Source: Paenibacillus sp. FSL H8-0548
Lineage (GTDB): Bacteria; Bacillota; Bacilli; Paenibacillales; Paenibacillaceae
Direction of reading: 5' to 3'
NCBI RefSeq assembly: GCF_038630985.1
Contig: NZ_CP152049.1
Location: 2,623,501-2,687,500 of the forward strand
Length of the DNA: 64,000 nt
Made by a program: the position numbers and the translations under genes. Shown in pieces: positions 1 through 9,648 of this stretch; within the stretch, counting starts at the first letter, position 1; each line of letters begins with the position of its first letter. Under the pieces are notes generated by a model, which was not told the origin of the DNA, did not search any database, and saw nothing but the letters and a program-made list of their open reading frames with translations.

Positions 1-288
1 AAGGAAGTGGTATCAGCAGTACTTTGGGCGGATGCGGGAGCATCGCTTATCCGTGTGTTGTCGCCGGGAACCGCAGATGATCCAACGCAGCTGTCGGAAG
101 GAATTCTGCATCGCCAGATCGGCGACAATCTCCGTTTTATCGCAGTATATTGCAGCGGAAATCAATTGCCGCAGCTGAGCTGGACGGAATCCGGCGAGCT
201 GATGGTCATTCTTAATGGAGAAAAAGCTTTGGCTAGCAAGAGGTACGAGCTAACAGATAACGGGTTAAAGGAGAGGCAAGCTAAATGA
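1..288 (+). CDS. Heparinase II/III-like protein, C-terminal end (partial)
   Basis: The frame is open from the first base, so this is the last 95 codons of a gene that starts before the window. The segment alternates short hydrophobic strands with polar turns, as in the C-terminal beta-sandwich of heparinase II/III-type proteins. No catalytic motif lies in the visible part. Its stop codon overlaps the ATG of the next gene (ATGA), which implies translational coupling, and that neighbour is a full-length heparinase-like protein. The family assignment rests mainly on this coupling and is only moderately sure. Confidence 0.5.
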   Translation, partial: KEVVSAVLWADAGASLIRVLSPGTADDPTQLSEGILHRQIGDNLRFIAVYCSGNQLPQLSWTESGELMVILNGEKALASKRYELTDNGLKERQAK

Positions 289-2597
289 ACAAACTATTTG
301 AGCCGATCAGTGGAAAGCTGTCTGTACCTTACGAGCCCTCTGAGCTCACGAAACTACTAGAGAACCCACCTCGATTTACATGGATGCCGGCTAGACTTGA
401 TCATGATCAATACATGCTGCAATATGCAATGACGGATATCTTTGAAGAGGAACAGACCGTTACGGTACAATCCATTCCTTATAATCTGTACACGCCGGAT
501 CATTGCTTTGCCCCTGGGCGATATTATTGGCGTTATGCCTTGCAGCCCGCTGCGGAAGTAGGCGAGGCAGCGTGGAGCGAGATTCGATCTTTCACCGTAC
601 CAGAAGGATTGCCTGAAACGCCGTTGCCTGCAAGGCAGCATCGATATGAGACGACCACGTCCGCTCACCCTCGGTTGTGGCTCGGAATGGAGTCGATATT
701 GTCATTCCGCTCGGAGCTGGCGAAGAACGCTAAGTATTGCGGCTGGGATGATTTTTACGAACAATCGGTTAAACCTTGGCTGGATAGGGAGCTTATTGCC
801 GAGCCTGAGCGTTATCCGGATAACAAACGCGTAGCAAAGCTGTGGCGTAAAATGTATATGGATTGTCAGGAGACGCTCTATGCAATTCGCCATCTGAGCG
901 TAGCAGGCGTCATCTTGCAGGATGCATCGATGATTGAGAAGGCGAAGAGCTGGCTGCTCCATGTTATCGGTTGGGATACAGAAGGGACGACCTCGCGCGA
1001 TTACAATGATGAGGCGGCATTTCGGATTGCTGGAGCGATTGCTTGGGGATATGACTGGCTGCATGCTTATCTATCTGATGAGGAGAGGGAAGCTGTACGC
1101 GCCAACCTCTTACGCCGAACGGAGCAGGTCGCCTACCATGTCATCGACCGCTCCAAAATTCATCATATCCCTTATGACAGTCATGCTGTTCGTTCTCTAT
1201 CCTCGGTGCTTACACCGGCCTGCATCGTGCTCCTCCATGAGGAGCCGAAGGCAAGGGAGTGGCTGGATTATACGCTGGAATACTACTCTTGCCTGTATTC
1301 GCCATGGGGTGGCGAGGATGGCGGCTGGGCAGAAGGCCCGCTTTATTGGACGACAGGTCTCGCTTTCGTTATCGAGGCAATCAATCTCATCCGCAGCTAT
1401 ACGTCGATTGATATGTTCAAGCGGCCGTTTTTTGCGAAGACTGGCGACTTTCCGCTTTATTGCGCTAGCCCCGGTACTGTTCGTGCCAGCTTTGGTGATC
1501 AGTCTTACCTGGGAGAGCCCACGAGTCTGAAGACCGGTTTTAACATCAGGCAGTTTGCCGGTTTAACGGGCAACGGATTATATCAATGGTTTCACGAGCA
1601 GACGGCCGCTTCCGACAAGGACGCGGATTCGAAATTTTATAATTACGGCTGGTGGGATTTCCGCTTCGACGAGCTGCAGTACAGCTATGATTATCCTGCA
1701 GTGGAGGCGACATCCCCTTCGGCAGATGCCATTCAGCCGGTCAAATGGTTCCGGGATATCGGCTGGGTTGCCATGCATCACCGGATGGATGATCCGCAGG
1801 AGCATATTATGCTGCTCGCAAAGAGCAGCCGCTACGGCTCGATCAGCCATAGCCACGGCGATCAAAATGGTTTCCTCCTCCATGCGTTTGGCGAACCTCT
1901 CGCGATTGAGAGCGGCCACTATGTAGCCTTCGGAAGCACGATGCACTTGAACTGGCGGCGGCAGACGCGGTCGACCAACAATATACTGATCGACGGCCTA
2001 GGGCAATACGCAGGAAAAAACAAGGTGCAGTGCATGGAAGCGAGCGGCGAAATTGAAGATGCCTATTACTCGTTAGAAGGCGGAGGTTTTGGCTATGCGA
2101 GAATGAACGCCACAGCTGCCTATAAAGCAAACGTTCCTTATTTGAAGCGGTATGTAAGAGAATTGTATTTCTTTAATCAATCGTATGTCGTGATCGTTGA
2201 TTATGTTGATTTGGAGCAGCCAGCTAAGCTGGAATGGCTCATGCACACCCTGTACGAGATGGATTTATCCAAGCAAGCTTTCCGCGTGAACGGCCTCGCA
2301 GCGGATATGGATGGTAGATTCGTCTACTGCTCCTCGGGCAGCCTGACATTATCGCAGCATGATCAATTCACGGATGTTGATCTCTCAGAGCTGGAAGGTC
2401 TCGAGAAGCAGTGGCATTTGAGCGCAAGCACGAATGTCGCTGCGAGCCACCGCATCGTAACGCTGCTCGTACCGATGAGGAAGGACGAGGAGAAGTATGT
2501 TTCTTATTTCCTCGACGATCAGGATCATGGCGTCCATATTTATTTTACGAACGAATACGGCATCACGCAGAAAATTGAAGTGTCCAAGGCTTATTAA
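285..2597 (+). CDS. DUF4962 / heparinase II/III family protein (polysaccharide lyase-like)
   Basis: A 770-residue protein, probably cytoplasmic because no signal peptide is visible. The N-terminal ~110 residues form a Fn3-like beta domain of the DUF4962 type. An alpha/alpha-toroid follows (~120-480, rich in Trp and Tyr), then a heparinase II/III-type beta-sheet domain. The signature S521-H522-S523-H524-G525-D526-Q527-N528 matches the conserved HGDQN block of this superfamily. Relatives eliminate uronate-containing oligosaccharides such as alginate, heparin-like or pectic fragments; the substrate here cannot be read from sequence. It is translationally coupled to the upstream gene and followed by a strong terminator, so it ends an operon. 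It could also be a hydrolase of the same fold. Confidence 0.85.
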   Translation: MNKLFEPISGKLSVPYEPSELTKLLENPPRFTWMPARLDHDQYMLQYAMTDIFEEEQTVTVQSIPYNLYTPDHCFAPGRYYWRYALQPAAEVGEAAWSEIRSFTVPEGLPETPLPARQHRYETTTSAHPRLWLGMESILSFRSELAKNAKYCGWDDFYEQSVKPWLDRELIAEPERYPDNKRVAKLWRKMYMDCQETLYAIRHLSVAGVILQDASMIEKAKSWLLHVIGWDTEGTTSRDYNDEAAFRIAGAIAWGYDWLHAYLSDEEREAVRANLLRRTEQVAYHVIDRSKIHHIPYDSHAVRSLSSVLTPACIVLLHEEPKAREWLDYTLEYYSCLYSPWGGEDGGWAEGPLYWTTGLAFVIEAINLIRSYTSIDMFKRPFFAKTGDFPLYCASPGTVRASFGDQSYLGEPTSLKTGFNIRQFAGLTGNGLYQWFHEQTAASDKDADSKFYNYGWWDFRFDELQYSYDYPAVEATSPSADAIQPVKWFRDIGWVAMHHRMDDPQEHIMLLAKSSRYGSISHSHGDQNGFLLHAFGEPLAIESGHYVAFGSTMHLNWRRQTRSTNNILIDGLGQYAGKNKVQCMEASGEIEDAYYSLEGGGFGYARMNATAAYKANVPYLKRYVRELYFFNQSYVVIVDYVDLEQPAKLEWLMHTLYEMDLSKQAFRVNGLAADMDGRFVYCSSGSLTLSQHDQFTDVDLSELEGLEKQWHLSASTNVAASHRIVTLLVPMRKDEEKYVSYFLDDQDHGVHIYFTNEYGITQKIEVSKAY

Positions 2598-2683
2598 GCG
2601 GCGAGCCTTTCGAGCCTTTGTTTAATAGAATTGGCTGAAGTATTTCTTCAGAAGCACTAATCAAAAAGAGTCTTTAATCTAAG

Positions 2684-2712
2684 AAAAAAGCAGCCGATAC
2701 GGCTGCTTTTTT
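2684..2712 (+). terminator. Rho-independent terminator after the heparinase-like gene
   Basis: A 13-bp perfect inverted repeat (AAAAAAGCAGCCG with CGGCTGCTTTTTT) around a 3-base loop ends in a T run. It lies about 85 bases after the stop codon and closes the first operon. The A-rich left arm means it could also work on the opposite strand. Confidence 0.85.
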
Positions 2713-2842
2713 AGTTTTTTTCCTTCGAATACCTGCGATCACTCATGCATTCTTAGGTTATCTCCGCCTAAGCGAAATGGTCAAGCCCCAATATTGTAGA
2801 CAATGAAAAAAGCGGTATGAAATGAACTGTTAATGACAAAGC

Positions 2843-2865
2843 GGCAGACCAAATTCTGGTCTGCC
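2843..2865. terminator. Inverted repeat, probable terminator for the minus-strand SRPBCC gene
   Basis: A perfect 9-bp stem (GGCAGACCA with TGGTCTGCC) and 5-base loop lie about 145 bases beyond the end of the SRPBCC gene. The T run on the minus strand is weak, so it may be an inefficient terminator or simply a stable hairpin. Apart from this and the preceding terminator, I see nothing in 2598-3010. Confidence 0.45.
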
Positions 2866-3010
2866 CTTCACTATCGAACTATCGTTCTCCGTTATTTGAA
2901 CTAATGATTGTCAAGGTTTGGGTAACAACTTCTTCGTACTTACCCAATACTTCCGAAATCAGTTCTCGGGATCATGTACTTTAGTCCATCCATCCGTGTT
3001 TTCAATGTTT

Positions 3011-3448
3011 CTAAAACTTCCGTTTATGATACGGAAGACCCTCGCCTTCTTCGCAATACTGTTTAAGACTGAACAAAAAAATAGCCCAGTTATAATTACA
3101 TACGCGATAAAATGCGGTTACTTCCTCCCAATTCATCTGACGAAAAATGATTGAAGTCTTCCCGTTTTTTTCCTCCATATCAAAAGAAATTGTCGTACCT
3201 ATCCATTCTGGATCTGAATCAACACACTGCCACAAAATTTTTTTATCGGTAACAAGCTCATCAACTCGCATCTTTGTTAAGCCTTTGCCGCCGAATTGGA
3301 ACTCATTTATACAACCGATCTGATCATTGACTATTAGTTCATTTGTCCATATTTCTGAAAGTCCTTTTGCAGTGGTTAATGCTTCATATACCATTGAAGC
3401 TGGAACATTCACGGTCTGTAAGTGCTCGATATTTGCCATATTGCTCAT
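3011..3448 (-). CDS. SRPBCC / AHSA1-type domain protein
   Basis: A 145-residue single-domain protein of the START/Bet v1 fold. It begins with the usual pattern of this group (a 'V-x-A-x-x-V-Y-E-A-L-T-T-x-x-G-L' helix) and ends with a long amphipathic helix containing the SLKxYCEEGEG block. Such domains bind small hydrophobic ligands; the activator-of-Hsp90 name is historical and says nothing about the role here. An AAGAAGGG ribosome binding site sits just before the ATG. The gene is monocistronic and has no obvious link to the sugar genes around it. Confidence 0.8.
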   Translation of the reverse strand: MSNMANIEHLQTVNVPASMVYEALTTAKGLSEIWTNELIVNDQIGCINEFQFGGKGLTKMRVDELVTDKKILWQCVDSDPEWIGTTISFDMEEKNGKTSIIFRQMNWEEVTAFYRVCNYNWAIFLFSLKQYCEEGEGLPYHKRKF

Positions 3449-3659
3449 TTCCCTTCTTTATAAGGATTTAATTTATGTAATTATTTGTATAGGAAAATTA
3501 TACCATGGTACGGTTGATATGATTTCTTTTCGATTGCTCATTTTGTAATAACGAATTAGGGAAGGTTCTTTAACTAAACTGCCAGTTAGCTTAATGAATT
3601 CCAGTCTAACATTTGAATTTTGTCTAACGATCATGCTGTAGGCTACGATGTCTTTCCCG

Positions 3660-3758
3660 CTAGACCCGTTTACGAACCCTATCTTTATCTTGCATCCCAT
3701 ATTTCTCAGTAATTTGCCTATATGCCCACTTCTCATCCTCATGTAACCGTACGGCTTA
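3660..3758 (-). pseudogene. Transposase OrfA (helix-turn-helix) remnant
   Basis: One minus-strand frame reads AVRLHEDEKWAYRQITEKYG followed by MQDKDRVRKRV, then a stop. This looks like the N-terminal helix-turn-helix of IS3-type OrfA proteins ('W-x-Y-x-x-I-T-x-x-x-G-I-x-x-x-x-x-V-R-K-W'). A stop precedes it and no intact downstream frame follows, so it is a degraded scrap. A 109-codon open frame overlaps the same DNA on the minus strand in another phase (3473-3802) but shows no recognisable protein. The family label is from pattern memory and is tentative. Confidence 0.45.
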
Positions 3759-3817
3759 CCATATGGGTTTTTCCAATGTCTACTAGAAGGGGGCCACTTC
3801 AAAATTATGGTTGGTCT

Positions 3818-5380
3818 TTATTCGTTCAACGATTCATCTTTACGATATCCCTCTGGTGTATAGCCCGTTAATTTCTTGAACAGCCGGAAAAAATATTTTG
3901 GATTATCATAACCTAGAGAAGTTGCTATTTTATATATTTTGTCATCAGTGGAACGAAGCAGCTGTTTTGCATGCTCAATCCGAATGTGATTGATGTAATC
4001 GGTTAAATTTTGCGATGTGCGTTCTTTAAATAAAAAACTAAGATAGCTTGAGTTCAAAAAAAATAGTGATGATAAACGTTCCAACGTAAGCTCCTTGGCA
4101 TAATTATTTTGAATGTAGAGCTTGATATTATCGATTACATGCTCATTGCTATAAATGGATTGCTCTTTCATCAGCTCAGATAAGCCAGTTAATACAGGCT
4201 GAATATAAGATTGAATGCCATTCAAATCAAAGGCAGTCGTGAGCACGGACTCCAGACTTGATGAAGTGTTATGGTTGGAATCATTTTTCCAATGTCTAGC
4301 GATCATTCGTTTCACTTCGATAATAATGTCACGGCATTGCGCTTTTAGCTGATAGAGCAATAGATTGGGCTGGGCGATATAATAGGCGAAGAAATCAAGC
4401 AGAAGCTCATTAACTTTTGCCGTATTTCCGCACTCTAAGTAATATAAAAGGGGCTGGCTTTTGTCCCATAGTACGATCTGTGACGAAACATTTACCTCGG
4501 AATAGTGATAGTACTTTCCAAAATCAGTAATCATTCGCTGATCAAGAGCAGTAATACACTCCAGAAGAGCAACACGTAGAGAAGACAGGCTTTCGATCTT
4601 ATTGCTTATTCCAATACAGCATTCATTATAGCTGGATGAGCTAAGCTTTTCGATGCATTGGATCGCTGCTTTATTTACTTTCTCCGATATGATTTTATTA
4701 TCCTCTTGATCAAAGAAGGAAAGAATAAGGAATGCTAGATTGTCGCTTTGTGTATGTGGAATAAATGTAACGGTCTCTGTTGAAGTCATAAGATTTTCTT
4801 GTATAGGCAATGGTGAGTAGATGGTCAGCAAAACATGGAACTGAGCAAGCTCTAGTTGTTTAAAGCGTTCCGATTGAAAAGGCAGTAAATGATCTCGAGG
4901 ATGCAGCGACAGCATCCTATTATGCAATTGCTGTACATCAGCTTGATAGCTCAGCGCGATATACTCCTCGGATTTTTGTTTTACTTCCTCTATAACTCCT
5001 TTCTCATCTTGAATTTGTTGAATGGTCTTCGAAAGTGTTGCATGAATTTCTTCACGGCTAAAAGGTTTGAGCAAATAGTTGACGACTTTGGCCGAAATCG
5101 CTTCCTGCATATAGTCAAAGTCGGAGTAGCCAGAGATAACGATCATTTTTTTACTTGGATAAAGCTCATTTACATTTTTCATCAATTGCTTGCCGTCCAT
5201 GCCAGGCATGCGCATATCCGTAAAGATAATGTCTGGATTTGTGCTTGCGATAAGCTCAAGCGCCTCATTGCCATTGCTCGCCTCTCCAACACAAGTGAGC
5301 GTTTCATGGTAGGTTCCTATTTTTTTGATTAGCCCTTTACGGATAAGCAATTCATCATCGACAATGACATACGTATACAA
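3818..5380 (-). CDS. Two-component response regulator, REC + AraC-type HTH (YesN-like)
   Basis: A 520-residue DNA-binding response regulator. The receiver domain (~1-120) has the acidic pair near residue 8, phospho-acceptor D55 in 'FTDMRMPGMDG', and the conserved Lys in 'LLKPF'. A variable ~280-residue linker follows. The last 100 residues are an AraC/XylS double helix-turn-helix ending in 'F-R-L-F-K-K-L-T-G-Y-T-P-E-G-Y-R'. I place the start at the TTG at 5380 because the AGAGGTG ribosome site lies 6 bases upstream; a GTG three codons earlier overlaps that site. The gene follows its kinase by 18 bases. It is likely to control the divergent sugar-import operon at 7336. Confidence 0.92.
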   Translation of the reverse strand: MYTYVIVDDELLIRKGLIKKIGTYHETLTCVGEASNGNEALELIASTNPDIIFTDMRMPGMDGKQLMKNVNELYPSKKMIVISGYSDFDYMQEAISAKVVNYLLKPFSREEIHATLSKTIQQIQDEKGVIEEVKQKSEEYIALSYQADVQQLHNRMLSLHPRDHLLPFQSERFKQLELAQFHVLLTIYSPLPIQENLMTSTETVTFIPHTQSDNLAFLILSFFDQEDNKIISEKVNKAAIQCIEKLSSSSYNECCIGISNKIESLSSLRVALLECITALDQRMITDFGKYYHYSEVNVSSQIVLWDKSQPLLYYLECGNTAKVNELLLDFFAYYIAQPNLLLYQLKAQCRDIIIEVKRMIARHWKNDSNHNTSSSLESVLTTAFDLNGIQSYIQPVLTGLSELMKEQSIYSNEHVIDNIKLYIQNNYAKELTLERLSSLFFLNSSYLSFLFKERTSQNLTDYINHIRIEHAKQLLRSTDDKIYKIATSLGYDNPKYFFRLFKKLTGYTPEGYRKDESLNE

Positions 5381-5398
5381 GTTACACACCTCTTTTTT

Positions 5399-7186
5399 CT
5401 AGTTGTAGGGAACGGTAATTTTAATTAGAGTGCCTTCATTATGCTCGCTTTCGATGTTCAAACCATATTCTTTTCCATAGTAGAGGTTGATTCTAGCATG
5501 AACATTTTTGATACCGATGCTTTGTTTGTCGCGTTTCCCGATTGCCGTGAAAGAAGGCGGCTCCGCTAAAAGTGCATGGATTTCCGCGATCTGCTGGATC
5601 GTCATTCCTGTACCGTCATCGATGACTTCAAAGCAAAGTGTATCCTCGCTGCGATAGCCTTTAATCGTAATACTGCCGCTGCTTTGTTTATTCTCCAGGC
5701 CATGATAGATCGCATTTTCGACGAGTGGCTGCAAAATAAGCTTTAATATTTTCTGATTCTTCAAGCTTTCGTCAATATGCAAATGACAATTTATTTTGTC
5801 GCCATACCTGATTTGTTGAATCGCCATATAGTTGGTAATATGCTGCAGCTCATCTTGAATGGGAACGAGCTCGCTCTCCGTTTTAATGCTGTAACGAAAC
5901 ATGTCTCCCAGCGCTTTGGTCATAATAACAATGCTTTCCACTTCCTCGATCTCGGCAATACTATTAATAGATTCTAGTGTATTGTATAGAAAATGAGAGT
6001 TGATTTGCGCTTCCAGCGCCTTCATTTGAGAGTCCATGGATAGAATGCGACTCTGGTAGCTCTCTCTAATATGGGTATCGATATCACGCATCATTTTGTC
6101 GTATTCATGATATAGAATACCGATTTCATCCACACGTTTACGATCTGCTTCCATGGTCACAAAATGCTGCCCTTTATTTTTGCGCATCACTTTGGCAAGA
6201 TGAATAATCGGCTTAGTAATTAATGTGGATAAGACGAAGCTTACGAGCAAAAATATGACTGCGCAGCTAATGGAAATATACAAGATTAGTTTTTGTGAAA
6301 TGCCGTACTGCTCGTAGATCTTGTCAATGGAAATCGTAGCAATTACATTCCAGTTTTGTTCAGGCACATTTTGAATGACCGTTAATAGCTGGCCGTCATT
6401 GAATTGCAGCTGTTTTCCTTGCATGTTGTGAATTAAGCTGGTTAGATCAGGCTCCAGACGTTGACCGACGAGCGTATTCGTTTTATCGTATAAAATATTA
6501 TCTTTCTCGTTGGCCAAATAAATATTAGATAAGCTCGGAGCTGGATTGCGGTTTAAATCCGAAAACATCGTTGTACTGAGATCCAGCATGAATACTCCGA
6601 CAAATTCATTATTGTTCGGATCATATAAGGCACGGGAGAAGCCGATGGATGGTTTTGCATTAATAATATAATCCTTTTTGTTCACTTCACCGATATAGAG
6701 CTCGCCTTTTTTGGACAAGGTTTGCTTATACCAATCTGCTTCGAGCGGATCGTAGTCCACTTCAAGGTCAGTGCCATTTCCATAACTAATATTTTTGCCA
6801 TCAGGGGTGAATAAATAAATCCCGTTAATATAGCTGTAGCCTAATAAAATATTTTCAAAAATAAGCTTAAGTTTATTTCGAGTTATGAAAACTTCGTATT
6901 GATCGTCTGTGTTTTGTAACTTTCTAAGCTCATCTCTGACGGTTGTATAATTCGTTGCATTGGAAGATTGCTGCAGCAGCGTGATGGAAATTCGATCGAT
7001 ATTCATTAGTATTTCTTCAATGTTTTTTACTGAATTTTGAATTGTAGTTGAAGCGACAAGCGAGGTTTGCTCATTCACAAGCCTCGTATAGCTTCGATAG
7101 GAGATCAAGCTAACGATTATTATAGGAATAATGGAAACGATTACAAGAACGAGAAACAGCTTAGTTTTAATATTGAATAAGAACAT
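5399..7186 (-). CDS. Sensor histidine kinase (YesM/LytS type)
   Basis: A 595-residue membrane kinase. One transmembrane helix lies at ~8-28, then an extracellular Cache-like sensor (~40-290) and a second helix (~297-320). A HAMP linker, a His_kinase domain with H398 in 'INSHFLYNTL', and a C-terminal HATPase with the N box 'QPLVENAIYHG' and G box 'DDGTGM' follow. The usual 'NPHF' is 'NSHF' here, a mild departure. GGAGG precedes the ATG. It is the sensor partner of the regulator at 3818-5380 and probably senses extracellular sugars directly or through the lipoprotein encoded next door. Confidence 0.93.
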   Translation of the reverse strand: MFLFNIKTKLFLVLVIVSIIPIIIVSLISYRSYTRLVNEQTSLVASTTIQNSVKNIEEILMNIDRISITLLQQSSNATNYTTVRDELRKLQNTDDQYEVFITRNKLKLIFENILLGYSYINGIYLFTPDGKNISYGNGTDLEVDYDPLEADWYKQTLSKKGELYIGEVNKKDYIINAKPSIGFSRALYDPNNNEFVGVFMLDLSTTMFSDLNRNPAPSLSNIYLANEKDNILYDKTNTLVGQRLEPDLTSLIHNMQGKQLQFNDGQLLTVIQNVPEQNWNVIATISIDKIYEQYGISQKLILYISISCAVIFLLVSFVLSTLITKPIIHLAKVMRKNKGQHFVTMEADRKRVDEIGILYHEYDKMMRDIDTHIRESYQSRILSMDSQMKALEAQINSHFLYNTLESINSIAEIEEVESIVIMTKALGDMFRYSIKTESELVPIQDELQHITNYMAIQQIRYGDKINCHLHIDESLKNQKILKLILQPLVENAIYHGLENKQSSGSITIKGYRSEDTLCFEVIDDGTGMTIQQIAEIHALLAEPPSFTAIGKRDKQSIGIKNVHARINLYYGKEYGLNIESEHNEGTLIKITVPYN

Positions 7187-7335
7187 GTTGAACCTCCAAC
7201 TCTGTACGACCTAAAAATAGTGCACCAAAGAACAAAAGTAATTATACTGCCTATTACCTTATTATAAAAATGTAGACAAGGCAATAACAAATCAGTAAGA
7301 GGCTTCATACAAAAATGATTTAGGGGGAATAAAAA

Positions 7336-8679
7336 ATGAAATCAGTTAAAACATTAACGATTACAGCTTTGATGTTGATGGTGCTCATTGTGAGCGCATG
7401 CGGAAACAACAATGGAGCTAACGGTGGGTCGAACACATCCACTGACAATCCGGGCTCTACATCAACTAACGGAGACCCGATTACGTTAACGATGATGCTC
7501 TCTGGCAATAAAGCATCTGAAGGCGAGGATTTTGAGCTTGATGTGCTTCCTCGCCTCGTAAAAGAGAAATTTCCGAATATTACATTAGAGGTTCAAAAGC
7601 TTCCAGACGATCAGTACAATACGTCGATTCGTACGAAGCTTGCTGCTGGTCAAGGGCCGGACATCTTTACGGTATTCCCCAAAAATTCATCGGGAGGCGT
7701 GAACGACTTTGCAAGAGCAGGCTTTTTGGCTGATCTGTCTGATCTCACCTTTTGGGATAAATTCGCACAAGGCGCGAAAGATGATATGTCGTATGAGGGT
7801 GAAAATTATGCGATGACAACTGGAATTGCTTATCTCGGTACGTACTACAACAAAGAAATGCTGGAGAAGGTTGGTGTGACTGAATTTCCGCAGGATTGGA
7901 ATTCATTCCTTGAGTTATGTCAGAAGCTGCTTGACGCTGGCATTACACCGATCGTTATGGGAGACAAAGATCCGTGGGTGATTCAGTTCGGTATGTATCA
8001 GCTGGCTGCTAACGTCGTATATCCGGATGAAATGGACTTTGACGTGAAGCTGCAGGCGGGTGAAAACGCATTAACCGATCCGAAATGGGTAAAAACAATT
8101 GAAATGTATCAAGAGCTTTATACGAAAGGTTATGTAGCCAAAAATTCCCTTGGACTTGGAAGCGCGCAAGCGAATCAGTTGTTCATCGATGGGCAGGCGG
8201 CAATGATCTTCACAGGAACTTGGGATTTTCCATCTTTAACATCAAAGGGTGCGGCGGAGTTTACACGTGGTTTTGAATCGCTTCCAGGTAATGAAGCAGG
8301 CCAGCCTGTGTATGTATCTGCAGCAACTTCAGCTGGGTATGGCCTAAATGCCAAATCGAAACAGCTTGATGCGGCTAAAGATATTATGAATTATTTGTTT
8401 GATGGTGAATCAGAGCTATTCCAAGCATTCAACGCAGCTAACACTTCGATCAGCGTATATGAAGGTGTAGAGCTTAGTAATGAGCTGTTCACTTCAGTAC
8501 ACGAAAACTATACACAAACAGGAAACTCGGTTTACTTCAGCAATCAAATGTGGCCAGCTGGAGTATCGGACGTCATGCAATCCAAATTTGCTGAAATGAT
8601 CGGTGGAAGAAAAACTACAGCAGCTGATACTGCAGCTGCCATGGATGAGAAATTTAAGGAGCTTTGGAGCACGAAATAA
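7336..8679 (+). CDS. ABC transporter sugar-binding lipoprotein
   Basis: A 447-residue family 1 extracellular solute-binding protein. The N-terminal signal peptide ends in the lipobox IVSAC, followed by a Gly/Asn/Ser/Thr-rich tether (~25-50). The rest is a typical two-lobe binding protein with 'QGPDIFTVFPKN' and 'YYNKEMLEKVGV' blocks. An AGGGGG ribosome site is well spaced from the ATG. It heads an operon with two permeases and a GH78-like enzyme, so the ligand is probably a rhamnose-containing oligosaccharide released outside the cell. That substrate is inferred only from the neighbour. Confidence 0.92.
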   Translation: MKSVKTLTITALMLMVLIVSACGNNNGANGGSNTSTDNPGSTSTNGDPITLTMMLSGNKASEGEDFELDVLPRLVKEKFPNITLEVQKLPDDQYNTSIRTKLAAGQGPDIFTVFPKNSSGGVNDFARAGFLADLSDLTFWDKFAQGAKDDMSYEGENYAMTTGIAYLGTYYNKEMLEKVGVTEFPQDWNSFLELCQKLLDAGITPIVMGDKDPWVIQFGMYQLAANVVYPDEMDFDVKLQAGENALTDPKWVKTIEMYQELYTKGYVAKNSLGLGSAQANQLFIDGQAAMIFTGTWDFPSLTSKGAAEFTRGFESLPGNEAGQPVYVSAATSAGYGLNAKSKQLDAAKDIMNYLFDGESELFQAFNAANTSISVYEGVELSNELFTSVHENYTQTGNSVYFSNQMWPAGVSDVMQSKFAEMIGGRKTTAADTAAAMDEKFKELWSTK

Positions 8680-8703
8680 GCAAGGATAGATAGAAATGAG
8701 TCA

Positions 8704-8750
8704 GTTGGCAAAGGAAGGTGGCCTTTACCTTCCTTTGTACAGCTGCCAAC
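8704..8750 (+). promoter_or_regulatory. Intergenic stem-loop between binding protein and permease
   Basis: A two-part hairpin: the outer stem GTTGGCA with TGCCAAC encloses AAGGAAGGT with ACCTTCCTT. There is no T run, so it is less a terminator than an mRNA-stabilising structure. Such loops commonly let the binding protein be made in excess over the permeases. Confidence 0.6.
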
Positions 8751-8769
8751 AGGGAAAGGGTGAGGCAAC

Positions 8770-9648
8770 ATGAACTCGGCTGTAATGAAAAAATCGTTAT
8801 ACTTCTTTGCAATACCGGCACTTATTTTTTATTTGGTTTTGTGGATATTCCCAATCCTTCGATTATTTCAATATAGTATTACGGACTATAATGGCTATTC
8901 ACAAGCGTTTAATTATATCGGACTCGACAACTACAAATTTTTATTGAATGGAGAGCTATTAGGCATTTCGCTTAAAAACACACTCATCTATACGTTTGTA
9001 TCTGTAGCTCTAAGCATCATTATTGGTTTAGCGCTTGCCTTACTTTTAAATTTGAAAATTAAAGGCAAAGGAATGTACCGTTCATTAGCCTATATACCGA
9101 CATTATTCAGTGCGATCGTAGTTGGTTTTCTATGGACATATGTATATATGCCGGATTATGGAATGATCGCTACCTTCTTGGATAAAATCGGGATAAATGC
9201 TGACCTTAATTTTCTAGGCAGCTACTCTTCTGCTCTATATGCTATTATTATCGTCGAAATTTGGAAAAACGTAGGAACTACAATGATTATTTTTCTAGCT
9301 GCGCTGCAAACGGTTCCTAATGAATTGCTTGAGGCGGGTAAAATCGATGGCTGCGGGCCATGGAAATTATTCAAAAACATTAAATTGCCCTTGCTGGCAT
9401 CAGCGATGACCATTAACGTAACGCTAAGCATTATTAGCGGCTTAAAAGCATTCGATTTCCCATTCATTATGACAAATGGCGGTCCAGGAACATCCACGAA
9501 CACCTTGATTTTTGCAATTTACAAAATGGCGTTTACAGAGCAGCTATTCGGTAAGGCTTCGGCGCTTGGTGTTATTTCCTTTGCAGTGATCATTCTAATT
9601 ACGGCGATTTTTGTCCTTCGAATGAACAAACGGGAGGTATCGGCATGA
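8770..9648 (+). CDS. ABC sugar transporter permease (MalF/UgpA type)
   Basis: A 292-residue inner-membrane permease with about six transmembrane helices. The cytoplasmic EAA loop is clear at 'EAGKIDGCGPWKLFKNIKLP' (~192-211), the site that docks the ATPase. Its C-terminus overlaps the start of the second permease by 4 bases. No ATPase gene lies in the operon, so a shared MsmX-type ATPase encoded elsewhere must energise it. Confidence 0.92.
   Translation: MNSAVMKKSLYFFAIPALIFYLVLWIFPILRLFQYSITDYNGYSQAFNYIGLDNYKFLLNGELLGISLKNTLIYTFVSVALSIIIGLALALLLNLKIKGKGMYRSLAYIPTLFSAIVVGFLWTYVYMPDYGMIATFLDKIGINADLNFLGSYSSALYAIIIVEIWKNVGTTMIIFLAALQTVPNELLEAGKIDGCGPWKLFKNIKLPLLASAMTINVTLSIISGLKAFDFPFIMTNGGPGTSTNTLIFAIYKMAFTEQLFGKASALGVISFAVIILITAIFVLRMNKREVSA

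Noticed and set aside
2918..3154. Plus-strand 78-codon frame
   Set aside because: It runs antisense into the well-supported SRPBCC gene and has no ribosome site.
3473..3802. 109-codon minus-strand open frame
   Set aside because: It shows no recognisable domain and overlaps, in another phase, a transposase remnant that accounts for part of the DNA.
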